From: Planococcus sp. CPCC 101016
GTDB lineage: Bacteria; Bacillota; Bacilli; Bacillales_A; Planococcaceae
Length of the DNA stretch: 64,000 nucleotides
Direction: 5' to 3'
NCBI RefSeq assembly: GCF_007859295.1
Contig: NZ_VOHB01000002.1
Coordinates: forward strand, 1,861,624-1,925,623
In this document: one piece after another, positions 55,757 through 64,000 of the stretch
Position numbering within the stretch: position 1 is the first letter of the stretch
How the letters are laid out: each line of letters starts with the position of its first letter
Notes under the pieces: generated by a model
Seen by the model: only the letters and a program-made list of their open reading frames with translations
Databases searched by the model: none
What the model was told of the DNA's origin: nothing
Position numbers and translations under genes: made by a program

Positions 55757-55934
55757 CAGCTGCTGTTTTGTCTTTATCCATCCGGTAAACATAAAACGCC
55801 ATAGCTCCCATGAATAAAGCTGAATTGAACCAAAAGACAAGATCATTCAGCACGCCATTGAAAATAAGGGCATTTGCTGCTGTGATCAATTGCATGGCAA
55901 GTATGAATAATATTAATATGGTGGCGGTCTTCAC
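55746..55934 (-). CDS. small two-helix membrane protein
   Basis: 62 residues with two membrane helices (TATILILFILAMQLITAANA; LVFWFNSALFMGAMAFYVY) and a basic tail. GTG start after CGGAGTG; the longer frame to 55994 lacks an SD. Family not recognised. Confidence 0.6.
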   Translation of the reverse strand: MKTATILILFILAMQLITAANALIFNGVLNDLVFWFNSALFMGAMAFYVYRMDKDKTAAGKK

Positions 55935-56117
55935 TTTATCACTCCGTTCCTCTTCCATTATAGAGCTGATGCCGATTAATTCAAGTAGAGACAAATTGGA
56001 GGTGTGCTAAGCAATAAGGTGTAATTTGCCCACTGGTTCAATTGAAGTAAAGGAACGTGAATTTTGAATGTGCGAATGGGATAATGACAGAAAGCGAATG
56101 TAAAAGGAGGGGCACTA

Positions 56118-56570
56118 ATGGTTAAATGGAAAGAAGAAATGATTATTGACGCGGAAATTGAAAAGGTATGGAGTTTATTCCGTGACGAGAACATCAAAAA
56201 ATTAATGCCAAAAGTAGAAGAGCATCTACTAGTTGAAAATGAGGACAATCAACTCGGTGCTAAACATGCGCAGAGTTATCACGAAGCGAATCAGCTGCAA
56301 ACCTATATTGTTGAGACCGTGGGCTATGAAGATTTGCCAGAAAAAAAACTTAAACAAACTCAATTTGACATGGGGCAGCTCTTTAACGTGTTTTATTCCT
56401 TCACGCTGCTGCGAGAAGGAGAAAACCGGACGAAATTCATTTATGAAGGTTTCAACAAAGGCAAAGGGCTGATGGGGAAAACGATGTTGCTGTCAGGCAG
56501 CAATCGGAGTCGACAGCAGACCATACAAACTTTCATGGATCGGGTAAGAGATGAATCCATGAAGCTTTGA
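56118..56570 (+). CDS. SRPBCC-fold protein, copy A
   Basis: 150 residues of START/SRPBCC fold (Bet v1/AHSA1-like): WKEEMIIDAEIEKVWSLFRD at the N-terminus, long C-terminal helix RSRQQTIQTFMDRVRDE. Binds a hydrophobic ligand in a pocket, or acts as a chaperone/cyclase-type domain. It stands 16 bases ahead of a paralogue. SD AAAGGAGGGGC. Confidence 0.87.
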   Translation: MVKWKEEMIIDAEIEKVWSLFRDENIKKLMPKVEEHLLVENEDNQLGAKHAQSYHEANQLQTYIVETVGYEDLPEKKLKQTQFDMGQLFNVFYSFTLLREGENRTKFIYEGFNKGKGLMGKTMLLSGSNRSRQQTIQTFMDRVRDESMKL

Positions 56571-56586
56571 GAAGGGAGCGGGAGAG

Positions 56587-57042
56587 ATGACCGAGTGGAA
56601 TGAGCGGAGGATAATCGCAGCACCTATTGAAAAGGTATGGGCGTTGTTTTCAGATGAACAGCTGCAATCCATTATGCCTGGGTTGGAACAACACGAATTA
56701 GTCGAAGGGCCGCCGAATCATGTTGGTTCAAAATACATCCAGCGCAATCGCTTTGGCAACCGTTTGGTCAGCTATGTCATGGAAATCACCGCTTATGAGG
56801 ATCAGCCAGAACGAAAGCAAAAAGACATCGGTTTTGTAGCAGCTGGGTTATTCCGGATAACGCTTAGTTTTGGATTGACAAAACTGGATGACAGACAAAC
56901 TCTATTTGTCTACAGCGGCAGCAATACAGGGGTTAATCTGCTCGGCAGGACATTGTTAAAGATCGATCCGCAGAACAGCAGCAGACAAGAAGCAGAAGAA
57001 TTAATGGCACGAGTAGCGAAGTCGGCAGAGGAAGGATCATAA
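56587..57042 (+). CDS. SRPBCC-fold protein, copy B
   Basis: 151 residues. Same fold as copy A, matching IEKVWxLF, LxPxxExHxLVE and SSRQEAEELMARV, but with clearly diverged sequence, so an old tandem duplication. SD GAAGGGAGCGGGAGAG; spacing says same transcript. Pair function unknown; could form a heterodimer. Confidence 0.87.
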   Translation: MTEWNERRIIAAPIEKVWALFSDEQLQSIMPGLEQHELVEGPPNHVGSKYIQRNRFGNRLVSYVMEITAYEDQPERKQKDIGFVAAGLFRITLSFGLTKLDDRQTLFVYSGSNTGVNLLGRTLLKIDPQNSSRQEAEELMARVAKSAEEGS

Positions 57043-57284
57043 ATATTAGCATTTGAGGATCCGATTCTTTAGCAAGTTCGGCCTACTATGTTTTTTTGTT
57101 TACTATGTAATAAACTACTTAAGGTTTTATCAAAAAAACAAAAGCGTCAACAAGAAAGAAAAAATCTCTAATAAAATCGTACAAAGAAAAAGCTTTATCC
57201 TAGCTTTTCGTGACAGCTGATTACATCATTTGTATCATAAAGAAAAGTGGGTTAAAGATTTTTGTAAATTGAGAGGGGGATGGG

Positions 57285-58550
57285 ATGATGATCAAAGTTT
57301 ATGAAAAAGAACATGTACTTTGTGTTGAAGGGGTACCTGAACAAACCCGCAGCAAGGTTTTTGTCTTTTTAGTAGACGGTATGCTGATCGATACAGGAGC
57401 TGAAAAGCTGCAGAAAGAATTGATTGGCTTTTTTGATGAACAGTCATTTGATCAAGTAGTTTTAACGCATCATCATGAAGACCATACTGGAAATGCGGCA
57501 TGGATTCAGCAGCATAAACCGGTTCCTTTCTATATTCATCCAATCGGTCTTCCTCAAATCAAAGAGAATGGGGTATACCCAGATTACCGGAAACTTACAT
57601 GGGGAAATCGAGCAGCATTCGATGCACAGCCACTTGGCGACCGCATTCGCTCTCGGACGCTTGAATGGCAAGTTATCCATACACCCGGGCATGCTGATGA
57701 CCATGTCGCTTTGTTCCATGCAGATTCGGGACGGCTATTCATCGGGGATTTATTTGTTTCGCCCAAAACACGGGTCATGATGAAAAGCGAATCGGCAGCG
57801 CTCATTGCGGCATCGCTGCGTTCGTTATTGGCTTTGCCGTTCCGATCAGTATTTTGCAGTCATGCAGGATATTTGGAAAATGGCCGCTCCTTGTTGGAAG
57901 CAAAGCTGCTTTTTCTGGAAACCCTGCAGCAACAAATTCTTGAGCTTTATAAAGAAGGCCACACCCCTAAAGAAATCGACCATATGCTTTTTCAGAAATC
58001 CTACCCGATTATTCAATTCTCGGAAGGGGAATGGGATACCCTTCACATCGTGACATCGGTCGTTTCGGATTACGAGAAAAAAAGAAGTCGGCATTTACAG
58101 CCACGGGCCAATACGTTAGGCATTCTGCGAAAAGGCGATGCATTTCTGCTGGAACAGCAATTTGTTGCCCATTCAGGGGGAGACGGACCTTTCTACCGGC
58201 CTCTAGGCGGAACAATCGAACTCGGAGAACGCTCCGCTGTTTCATTAAAGAGGGAGTTTAAAGAGGAGATCGGTGCAGGTATTTGTATTGTTCGCTATTT
58301 GGATGTGTTGGAAAATATATTCACCTTAAAGCAGCAGACCTTTCATGAAATTACGCTCATTTACGAAGTGGAATTTGAAGATAGCGCCCTTTATGATCAG
58401 CCTAGCTTCGTCGTCACGGAAGCAGGCAACAAGACTCGTGCGCTATGGGTCAGTCTGGAGGAGTTAGCACGGCATGAAACGACTCTTTATCCAGTTGGCT
58501 TGCTTGAGTTGCTCCAAAAAATTCCTGTGCCTTCTGAATTCAACCCTTAA
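57285..58550 (+). CDS. fusion of MBL-fold hydrolase and Nudix hydrolase
   Basis: 421 residues in one uninterrupted frame. N-terminal MBL-fold domain (about 1-265): zinc-site HHHEDH (62-67), HTPGHADDHV, FIGDLF and the C-terminal helical cap. C-terminal Nudix domain (about 272-421): a perfect Nudix box at residues 309-331, Gly, Glu and the REFKEEIGA end, followed by ITLIYEVEFED. The Nudix part begins RANTLGILRKG, where free-standing relatives have their start. SD GAGAGGGGGATG before ATGATG. Unusual combination; substrates unknown. Confidence 0.9.
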   Translation: MMIKVYEKEHVLCVEGVPEQTRSKVFVFLVDGMLIDTGAEKLQKELIGFFDEQSFDQVVLTHHHEDHTGNAAWIQQHKPVPFYIHPIGLPQIKENGVYPDYRKLTWGNRAAFDAQPLGDRIRSRTLEWQVIHTPGHADDHVALFHADSGRLFIGDLFVSPKTRVMMKSESAALIAASLRSLLALPFRSVFCSHAGYLENGRSLLEAKLLFLETLQQQILELYKEGHTPKEIDHMLFQKSYPIIQFSEGEWDTLHIVTSVVSDYEKKRSRHLQPRANTLGILRKGDAFLLEQQFVAHSGGDGPFYRPLGGTIELGERSAVSLKREFKEEIGAGICIVRYLDVLENIFTLKQQTFHEITLIYEVEFEDSALYDQPSFVVTEAGNKTRALWVSLEELARHETTLYPVGLLELLQKIPVPSEFNP

Positions 58551-58678
58551 GGAGGTAGTAGACCTCATTGTTTTGCTACTGAATGCTTTAAGAATATCAA
58601 ACAGAGTTTTGGTATACTGAAGACACAGAGCCCGCCTATTGCTGGTGAAGGATTGGCGAAGAGAGGAGAATGCCTTCC

Positions 58679-60685
58679 GTGATGATCTATTTCGTTATGT
58701 TACTTGAATTACTGGTGGTGGCTTTATTCATTTATTACGTGAGTGGGCGCTTGATGGGATCGAAAGTCAATTTCACCAAAAGAATTCTTTCAGTTTTGTT
58801 AGGGGTCAGTTTAACGACGTTCGTCTACTGGTACTCCTATTTGCGCTATACGGATTTCTTAAGTGAAAACATTGTCTTTGCCGTTACGGACGCTAGCGCT
58901 ATCATCTGGATCGGCAGTATGCTGCTGATTTCGATGCTGTTCTATCTATTCTTTGAGTTGTTCGATCCGATCGAACTTGGGGAACGGGGAGAACGCATCA
59001 CTGGCCAAAAATTCATCATCCAACGCTTGCGGCATCGTTGGCGGCGCCAGAAACGCCTGAGCCAAGTGCTGGAAATTGCTGTTCGGAACGGATTTTCCCG
59101 CACCATCCGCTATGCACGCCACCGGGAAAGCAACCGGGACTTCGCTATCGCTTTTCGGGATACATTGGAACAAAGCGGGGGGATTTTCATCAAGTTCGGA
59201 CAGGTCCTTTCCACGCGGACAGAGCTGTTTTCCCCCGTATTTATTGAAGAGTTGGAAACATTGCAGCAGGACGTGAAACCCCTGACGAGTACACAAGTCA
59301 CCACGATTTTAAGAAATTCCTTATCCGCAAGCGTAGAAGACGTCTTCTCTGAATTCAATATGGAACCATTGGCCGCTGGCTCTATTGGCCAAGTCCATCA
59401 GGCTGTGCTGAGAAAAACGCAGGAAGACGTGGTAGTCAAATTGCTGCGTCCGGAAGTCAAAGGCATCATGCGTAACGATCTGGACATTCTCGTCGAATTT
59501 GCCGACTGGGTCGCCAGCAAGTCAAAATGGGCTGAGAACATCGGCTTCCGCGAACTGGCCATCGGTTTTGCCAATGGACTGCGGGAAGAAATCAATTTTG
59601 GAATCGAGACCCGCAACACCATTCAAGTCGCCAACGCTTTGAAGAAAAGCGATTATCCAGTCAAGATTCCTCATGTGTACCGGGAATACAGCAACGATAA
59701 CCTGATTGTCATGCAGTACTTTAAAGGAAAAAGCATTTCGAAAGGACAGGCAGTTTTTGACCAATTCAACATCGATCAAAAAGAGTTCGGACGGACGGTG
59801 CTGTTTTCCTTTTTCGAACAGATGCTGTTTTCAGGTATTTTTCATGCAGACCCGCATCCCGGCAATATTTTCATTGATGAACGAGATGGCAAGCCGATTC
59901 TTCTCGATTTCGGTGCAGTGGGACGCCTCGCCGCTCCTCAGCAAGACGGATTGAACCTGTTCATCATCGGCGTCCAGCAAAACGACGCAGAGGTAATCTA
60001 CGATGCCATTAACGCGTTGGTGGAGGACAATCATCAAATTGAACGCCAAAAGCTCCAACAGGCGATTGGTCAATTGCTGCTGAAGATTTCGTACGTCGAT
60101 AAGATTCCGACAGAAGAACTGATTCACTCCATGTTTGATATTGTCCGCGAATTCGGTTTGTCGTTCTATCCATCTGTCGGCATGGCACTTCGGTCACTGA
60201 TTAGTTTGGACAGTACACTCCATACCATTGATCCGAAGTTTGATATGTTCACAGAAGCCAAAGTATTTGCGAAAAAGTACAAGACCGCCGTTTTGAAAAA
60301 ACCGTTTACGGAACCGCGTGAAACCAAACAGAAAATCGAAGAAGAATTGGCCTTGCTGATTCCGGAACTGATGAAATTGCCAAAACGTGCAGACCAGCTG
60401 ATTCAACGCATCGAAGGCGGCAAAGTGATCTTGCATCACGATGTTTTCTCGGATAAGCACAATGCCAACTTTGTCCTTCAGCTGTTCTCGCGATTCGTTC
60501 TGCTTTTTTCAGGCATCACTTTCGGATTGATATCAGCTGCCTTGTTGGCGATTGCCCAATTCATCAATACGCAGTATGCCGTCTACTTGAATACGGCAGC
60601 CTATACCGGACTGTTTCTGTGTGTCATCTTGCTGGTTCGTTTGTCCATTCAGGCGATACGTGATATGAAACGAAGCACTACGTAG
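58679..60685 (+). CDS. AarF/UbiB-type (ABC1) kinase-like membrane protein
   Basis: Two to three membrane helices at the N-terminus (about 1-100) and two at the C-terminus flank an ABC1 atypical kinase domain. Kinase-like motifs: FIKFGQVLSTR (KxGQ), LAAGSIGQVHQA, VVVKLLRP, HADPHPGNIFID, LLDFGAVGR. Family linked to ubiquinone/menaquinone and lipid metabolism. About 670 residues. The ATG at 58670 touches the SD; GTG 58679 or ATG 58682 is better placed. Confidence 0.9.
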   Translation: MMIYFVMLLELLVVALFIYYVSGRLMGSKVNFTKRILSVLLGVSLTTFVYWYSYLRYTDFLSENIVFAVTDASAIIWIGSMLLISMLFYLFFELFDPIELGERGERITGQKFIIQRLRHRWRRQKRLSQVLEIAVRNGFSRTIRYARHRESNRDFAIAFRDTLEQSGGIFIKFGQVLSTRTELFSPVFIEELETLQQDVKPLTSTQVTTILRNSLSASVEDVFSEFNMEPLAAGSIGQVHQAVLRKTQEDVVVKLLRPEVKGIMRNDLDILVEFADWVASKSKWAENIGFRELAIGFANGLREEINFGIETRNTIQVANALKKSDYPVKIPHVYREYSNDNLIVMQYFKGKSISKGQAVFDQFNIDQKEFGRTVLFSFFEQMLFSGIFHADPHPGNIFIDERDGKPILLDFGAVGRLAAPQQDGLNLFIIGVQQNDAEVIYDAINALVEDNHQIERQKLQQAIGQLLLKISYVDKIPTEELIHSMFDIVREFGLSFYPSVGMALRSLISLDSTLHTIDPKFDMFTEAKVFAKKYKTAVLKKPFTEPRETKQKIEEELALLIPELMKLPKRADQLIQRIEGGKVILHHDVFSDKHNANFVLQLFSRFVLLFSGITFGLISAALLAIAQFINTQYAVYLNTAAYTGLFLCVILLVRLSIQAIRDMKRSTT

Positions 60686-60727
60686 AAGAGATCATGTCCT
60701 GACAGGGACATGATCTCTTCTGTTTTT
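60684..60727 (+). terminator. intrinsic terminator after the AarF-like gene
   Basis: AGAAGAGATCATGTCC / GGGACATGATCTCTTCT, loop TGACA, then T. Confidence 0.93.
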
Positions 60728-60767
60728 ATCCCTCTTTATTTTGAATGCAGCCGCCGCCTGTTAATAC

Positions 60768-60796
60768 TTGCTCAATGTAGATACGACGTATATACT
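60768..60796 (+). promoter_or_regulatory. mazEF promoter with palindromic operator
   Basis: -35 TTGCTC (60768-60773), 17-base spacer, -10 TATACT (60791-60796). The perfect palindrome ATACG-A-CGTAT (60781-60791) spans spacer and -10, as expected for autorepression by the antitoxin or toxin-antitoxin complex. Confidence 0.6.
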
Positions 60797-60831
60797 TAAA
60801 TTACAAAAAGCATTTTGAGGAGCTGATTCAT

Positions 60832-61113
60832 ATGCCGCAAATTAAGCAGAAAGTTAGTTATCGGGAAGCTAAACTACAAAACTGGGGCAACAGCAAGGCG
60901 GTTCGCCTGACAAAAGATATCTTAGAGGAAGCTGGATTTGATGAAGCTGAGGATACTCTATTAGATGTTGTGATTGAACCTAATCGTATTTCATTGGTAC
61001 GAAAAAGCAAATTAACCCCGTTCCAGAAGTTATTTGTTGGTTATAAGGGCGAGAAACCTGAGACGGAAGCCTTATGGGATGAAGCAGAGCCCATTGGAAA
61101 AGAAGAATGGTAA
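60832..61113 (+). CDS. mazE: MazE/AbrB-type antitoxin
   Basis: 93 residues. N-terminal swapped-hairpin DNA-binding domain of SpoVT-AbrB/MazE type (LQNWGNSKAVRLTKDILEEA, with the family GNSxAxRxP pattern changed at the Pro). The C-terminal half (about 65-93) is acidic and Trp-rich, fitting a toxin-clamping tail. SD TTTTGAGGAGC. Neutralises the toxin gene that follows and probably represses the promoter. Confidence 0.85.
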   Translation: MPQIKQKVSYREAKLQNWGNSKAVRLTKDILEEAGFDEAEDTLLDVVIEPNRISLVRKSKLTPFQKLFVGYKGEKPETEALWDEAEPIGKEEW

Positions 61114-61137
61114 CCTGATAATAAGATTAAAGACTTT

Positions 61138-61191
61138 TGCCTGTACTCCTTCCTCCAATGGATAAGTACAGGCATTATTCAACTGGAGGAA
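61138..61191 (+). promoter_or_regulatory. structured leader before mazF
   Basis: Perfect 10-base stem TGCCTGTACT (61138-61147) with AGTACAGGCA (61165-61174) and a 17-base loop. The loop contains TTCCTCCA (61150-61157), exactly complementary over 8 bases to TGGAGGAA (61184-61191), the mazF SD. Geometry allows an H-type pseudoknot or a SD-masking helix. Function not shown. Confidence 0.5.
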
Positions 61192-61196
61192 TAGAA

Positions 61197-61544
61197 ATGA
61201 CCCACTACTTTAAAGTCGGCGACATCATAAAGGTTGACATGTCCCCAGCTATAGGACACGAACAGCAAGGTTATCGGCCTGCTATTGTTGTCTCGGAAGA
61301 AAATGTACATAAAGAAACTGATTTGATTTGGGCTTTGCCAATTACGAACACAGACAAAGGGTATCCAACTCATGTGCCGGTCAATGGCAGAACCAAGAAT
61401 AATAGAACTACTGGATATATCCTCTGCGAAAAGATAAAAGCGATTGATCCATCGGCGAGAGCTGCAAGATTAACAGACGAAGCTGATCCGGAGCTTATTG
61501 AAGAGTGTAAAGCTATTATCGATGCGATTACGTATATTGGATGA
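61197..61544 (+). CDS. mazF: MazF/PemK-type endoribonuclease toxin
   Basis: 115 residues, PemK-like barrel: GDIIKVDMSPAIGHEQQGYRPAIVVS with catalytic-loop Arg, LPITNTDKGYPTHVPV, GYILCEKIKAIDPSARAA. Cuts RNA at short motifs and stops growth when unneutralised. ATG has TGGAGGAATAG; the upstream open frame to 61137 is leader. Here the two genes are 83 bases apart instead of overlapping, and a structured RNA segment fills the gap. Confidence 0.9.
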   Translation: MTHYFKVGDIIKVDMSPAIGHEQQGYRPAIVVSEENVHKETDLIWALPITNTDKGYPTHVPVNGRTKNNRTTGYILCEKIKAIDPSARAARLTDEADPELIEECKAIIDAITYIG

Positions 61545-61629
61545 AAAGAAGTGGTGTCCAATCTAGTGTTTTTGCACCTTTATGGAAAACAGTTTATTTC
61601 TAAGAATAAATTTTAAGGCGAGTGATCAA

Positions 61630-62802
61630 ATGTCGAATAGCAAAGAACCCTTTGGTTTAGAGAGAAAGAAAGGGCAGACACCGCCAAAAAGAAAGAGGCG
61701 GATTTTAAAGAAATTCTTGGTGTATTCACTGGCGCTGCTTACGATGCTGGCAATTGCTCTTTTATTGTTTTTGACTCTACACCCGAGTTTTGGCGGCAAC
61801 CCCAGTGAGGAGCAACAAGAGTTATACAGAACCTTTGCGAATTACGAGGACGGGAAATTTATCAATCCGTCATCAGACATGGAAAGCAGCACCACTAGCT
61901 CGTCATTCGAAGAAACGGATTCACTAGAAGGAGAAAGCAGACCTTCCGGAGAACTTGCCGTTTCTGAACTGGACTGGGATAAAATTAATAGTAAAGGAGA
62001 TAGTTTGACCTGGTTTGGCCATTCCGCATTTTTACTGAGTCTGGATGACAAGAAAATCCTGATTGATCCCATGCTCGGGCCAAGAGCGTCACCCGTTTCT
62101 TTTATTGGGCCTAAACGCTACAGCGAAGACATGCTGGACAGGATAGACGATATGCCTGCTATTGATGCGGTCTTCATCACGCATGATCATTACGACCATT
62201 TGGATTACCAATCCATTAAGAAACTGAAAAGCAAGGTCGGCCATTTCTTTGTTCCTTACGGCGTAGCCAATCACCTGGTGCGCTGGGGAGTGGAAAAAGA
62301 TCACATTACCGAGCTTAATTGGTGGGATGAGACAGAATTCCAAGGGTTAACCATCGCCCTAACACCGGCCAATCACTTTTCTGGTAGAGGGCCATTGAAT
62401 CGAAACTCGACTCTTTGGGGCGGTTGGATCATTCTCGGGGAGCAAACCCGTTTCTTTACCAGCGGCGACGGCAGCTACGGTGCCCATTTTAAAGAGATCG
62501 GCGATAAATACGGACCTTTTGATATCGCATTAATAGAGGGCGGCCAATATGATGAACGCTGGCCTGATTCCCATATGGTTCCGGAAGATTCCGTGCAGGC
62601 AACTATTGATTTGCAAGGCAATCAGATGATGTTAACACACTGGGGAGCTTTTACACTTGCACGACATAGCTGGACAGAGCCGATAGAACGGGCGTCCAAA
62701 GCTGCAAAAGAGCAGGACGTGAACCTGATCGCTCCACGGATTGGTGAAACGGTACCACTGGACGGAAGTTTTCCCGCTCCTGCTTCGTCGTGGTGGAAGT
62801 AA
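61630..62802 (+). CDS. membrane-anchored NAPE-PLD-like MBL hydrolase
   Basis: 390 residues. Basic N-terminus (KRKRRILKK), one helix (residues ~27-50) and a Ser/Glu-rich linker, then an MBL domain: FITHDHYDHLDYQSI, PANHFSGRGPLNRNSTLWGGW, MVPEDSVQATIDLQ and LTHWGAFTL. Matches NAPE-PLD/UlaG-like phosphodiesterases. Start at ATG 61630 after AAGGCGAGTG; ATG 61582 has no SD. It probably faces outward. Confidence 0.88.
   Translation: MSNSKEPFGLERKKGQTPPKRKRRILKKFLVYSLALLTMLAIALLLFLTLHPSFGGNPSEEQQELYRTFANYEDGKFINPSSDMESSTTSSSFEETDSLEGESRPSGELAVSELDWDKINSKGDSLTWFGHSAFLLSLDDKKILIDPMLGPRASPVSFIGPKRYSEDMLDRIDDMPAIDAVFITHDHYDHLDYQSIKKLKSKVGHFFVPYGVANHLVRWGVEKDHITELNWWDETEFQGLTIALTPANHFSGRGPLNRNSTLWGGWIILGEQTRFFTSGDGSYGAHFKEIGDKYGPFDIALIEGGQYDERWPDSHMVPEDSVQATIDLQGNQMMLTHWGAFTLARHSWTEPIERASKAAKEQDVNLIAPRIGETVPLDGSFPAPASSWWK

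Positions 62803-64000
<1,198 letters not shown>

Overview
The window looks like chromosome of a low-to-mid GC Gram-positive bacterium of the Bacillales, most likely Planococcaceae (Planococcus/Planomicrobium-like). This is an inference from strong Shine-Dalgarno sites (AGGAGG type), frequent GTG/TTG starts, near-identity of several proteins to Bacillus families (GuaC, HPr, FruR), CcpA-type cre sites, a Zur-type box and lipoprotein/ECF-sigma architecture. There is no rRNA, tRNA, CRISPR array or intact mobile element. Most of it is housekeeping and transport DNA in short operons separated by clear intrinsic terminators.

Layout. 0-6.6 kb: an NmrA-like oxidoreductase, an ECF sigma/anti-sigma pair followed by a secreted tandem-repeat surface protein, a membrane zinc protease-like protein and an S51-type peptidase. 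6.7-13.3 kb: a five-gene nickel/oligopeptide-class ABC importer, with two Zur-like boxes upstream, followed by a MATE exporter. 13.4-24.1 kb: guaC, a VTT membrane protein, a CBS protein, a P1 peptidase, an SgrR-like regulator divergent from an MFS transporter, a GNAT, a diguanylate cyclase and CtaG. 24.4-27.4 kb: an HNH nuclease of modification-dependent restriction type, then a cobalamin riboswitch controlling an adenosyltransferase-like protein and BtuF. 27.4-36.9 kb: miscellaneous enzymes (NAT, LacI regulator, YqcI/YcgG, DUF2207, formamidase, YdeI, Sir2, K+ channel, SGNH hydrolase) and a GC-rich repeat element.

37-47.9 kb: a decayed alpha/beta-hydrolase lipoprotein, CstA with a cre site, LMW tyrosine phosphatase, NAD(P)HX dehydratase, an ATP-grasp/MurJ pair, an IS1182-like transposase remnant, an MBL hydrolase and an SDR. 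48-53.8 kb: ptsH-ptsI divergent from fruR-fruK-fruA, which together form a complete fructose PTS; the fru promoter has a cre site filling its spacer. 54-60.7 kb: small enzymes, tandem SRPBCC proteins, an MBL-Nudix fusion and an AarF/UbiB-like kinase. 60.8-62.8 kb: a mazEF-type toxin-antitoxin pair with an unusual structured intergenic leader, and a membrane-anchored NAPE-PLD-like MBL enzyme. The last 1.2 kb has no convincing gene.

Most interesting non-routine signals: the Zur-box/ABC importer/MATE block, the possible RNA pseudoknot masking the mazF ribosome site, the MBL-Nudix fusion, the degenerate adenosyltransferase under a B12 riboswitch, and the sigma-factor/repeat-protein cluster.
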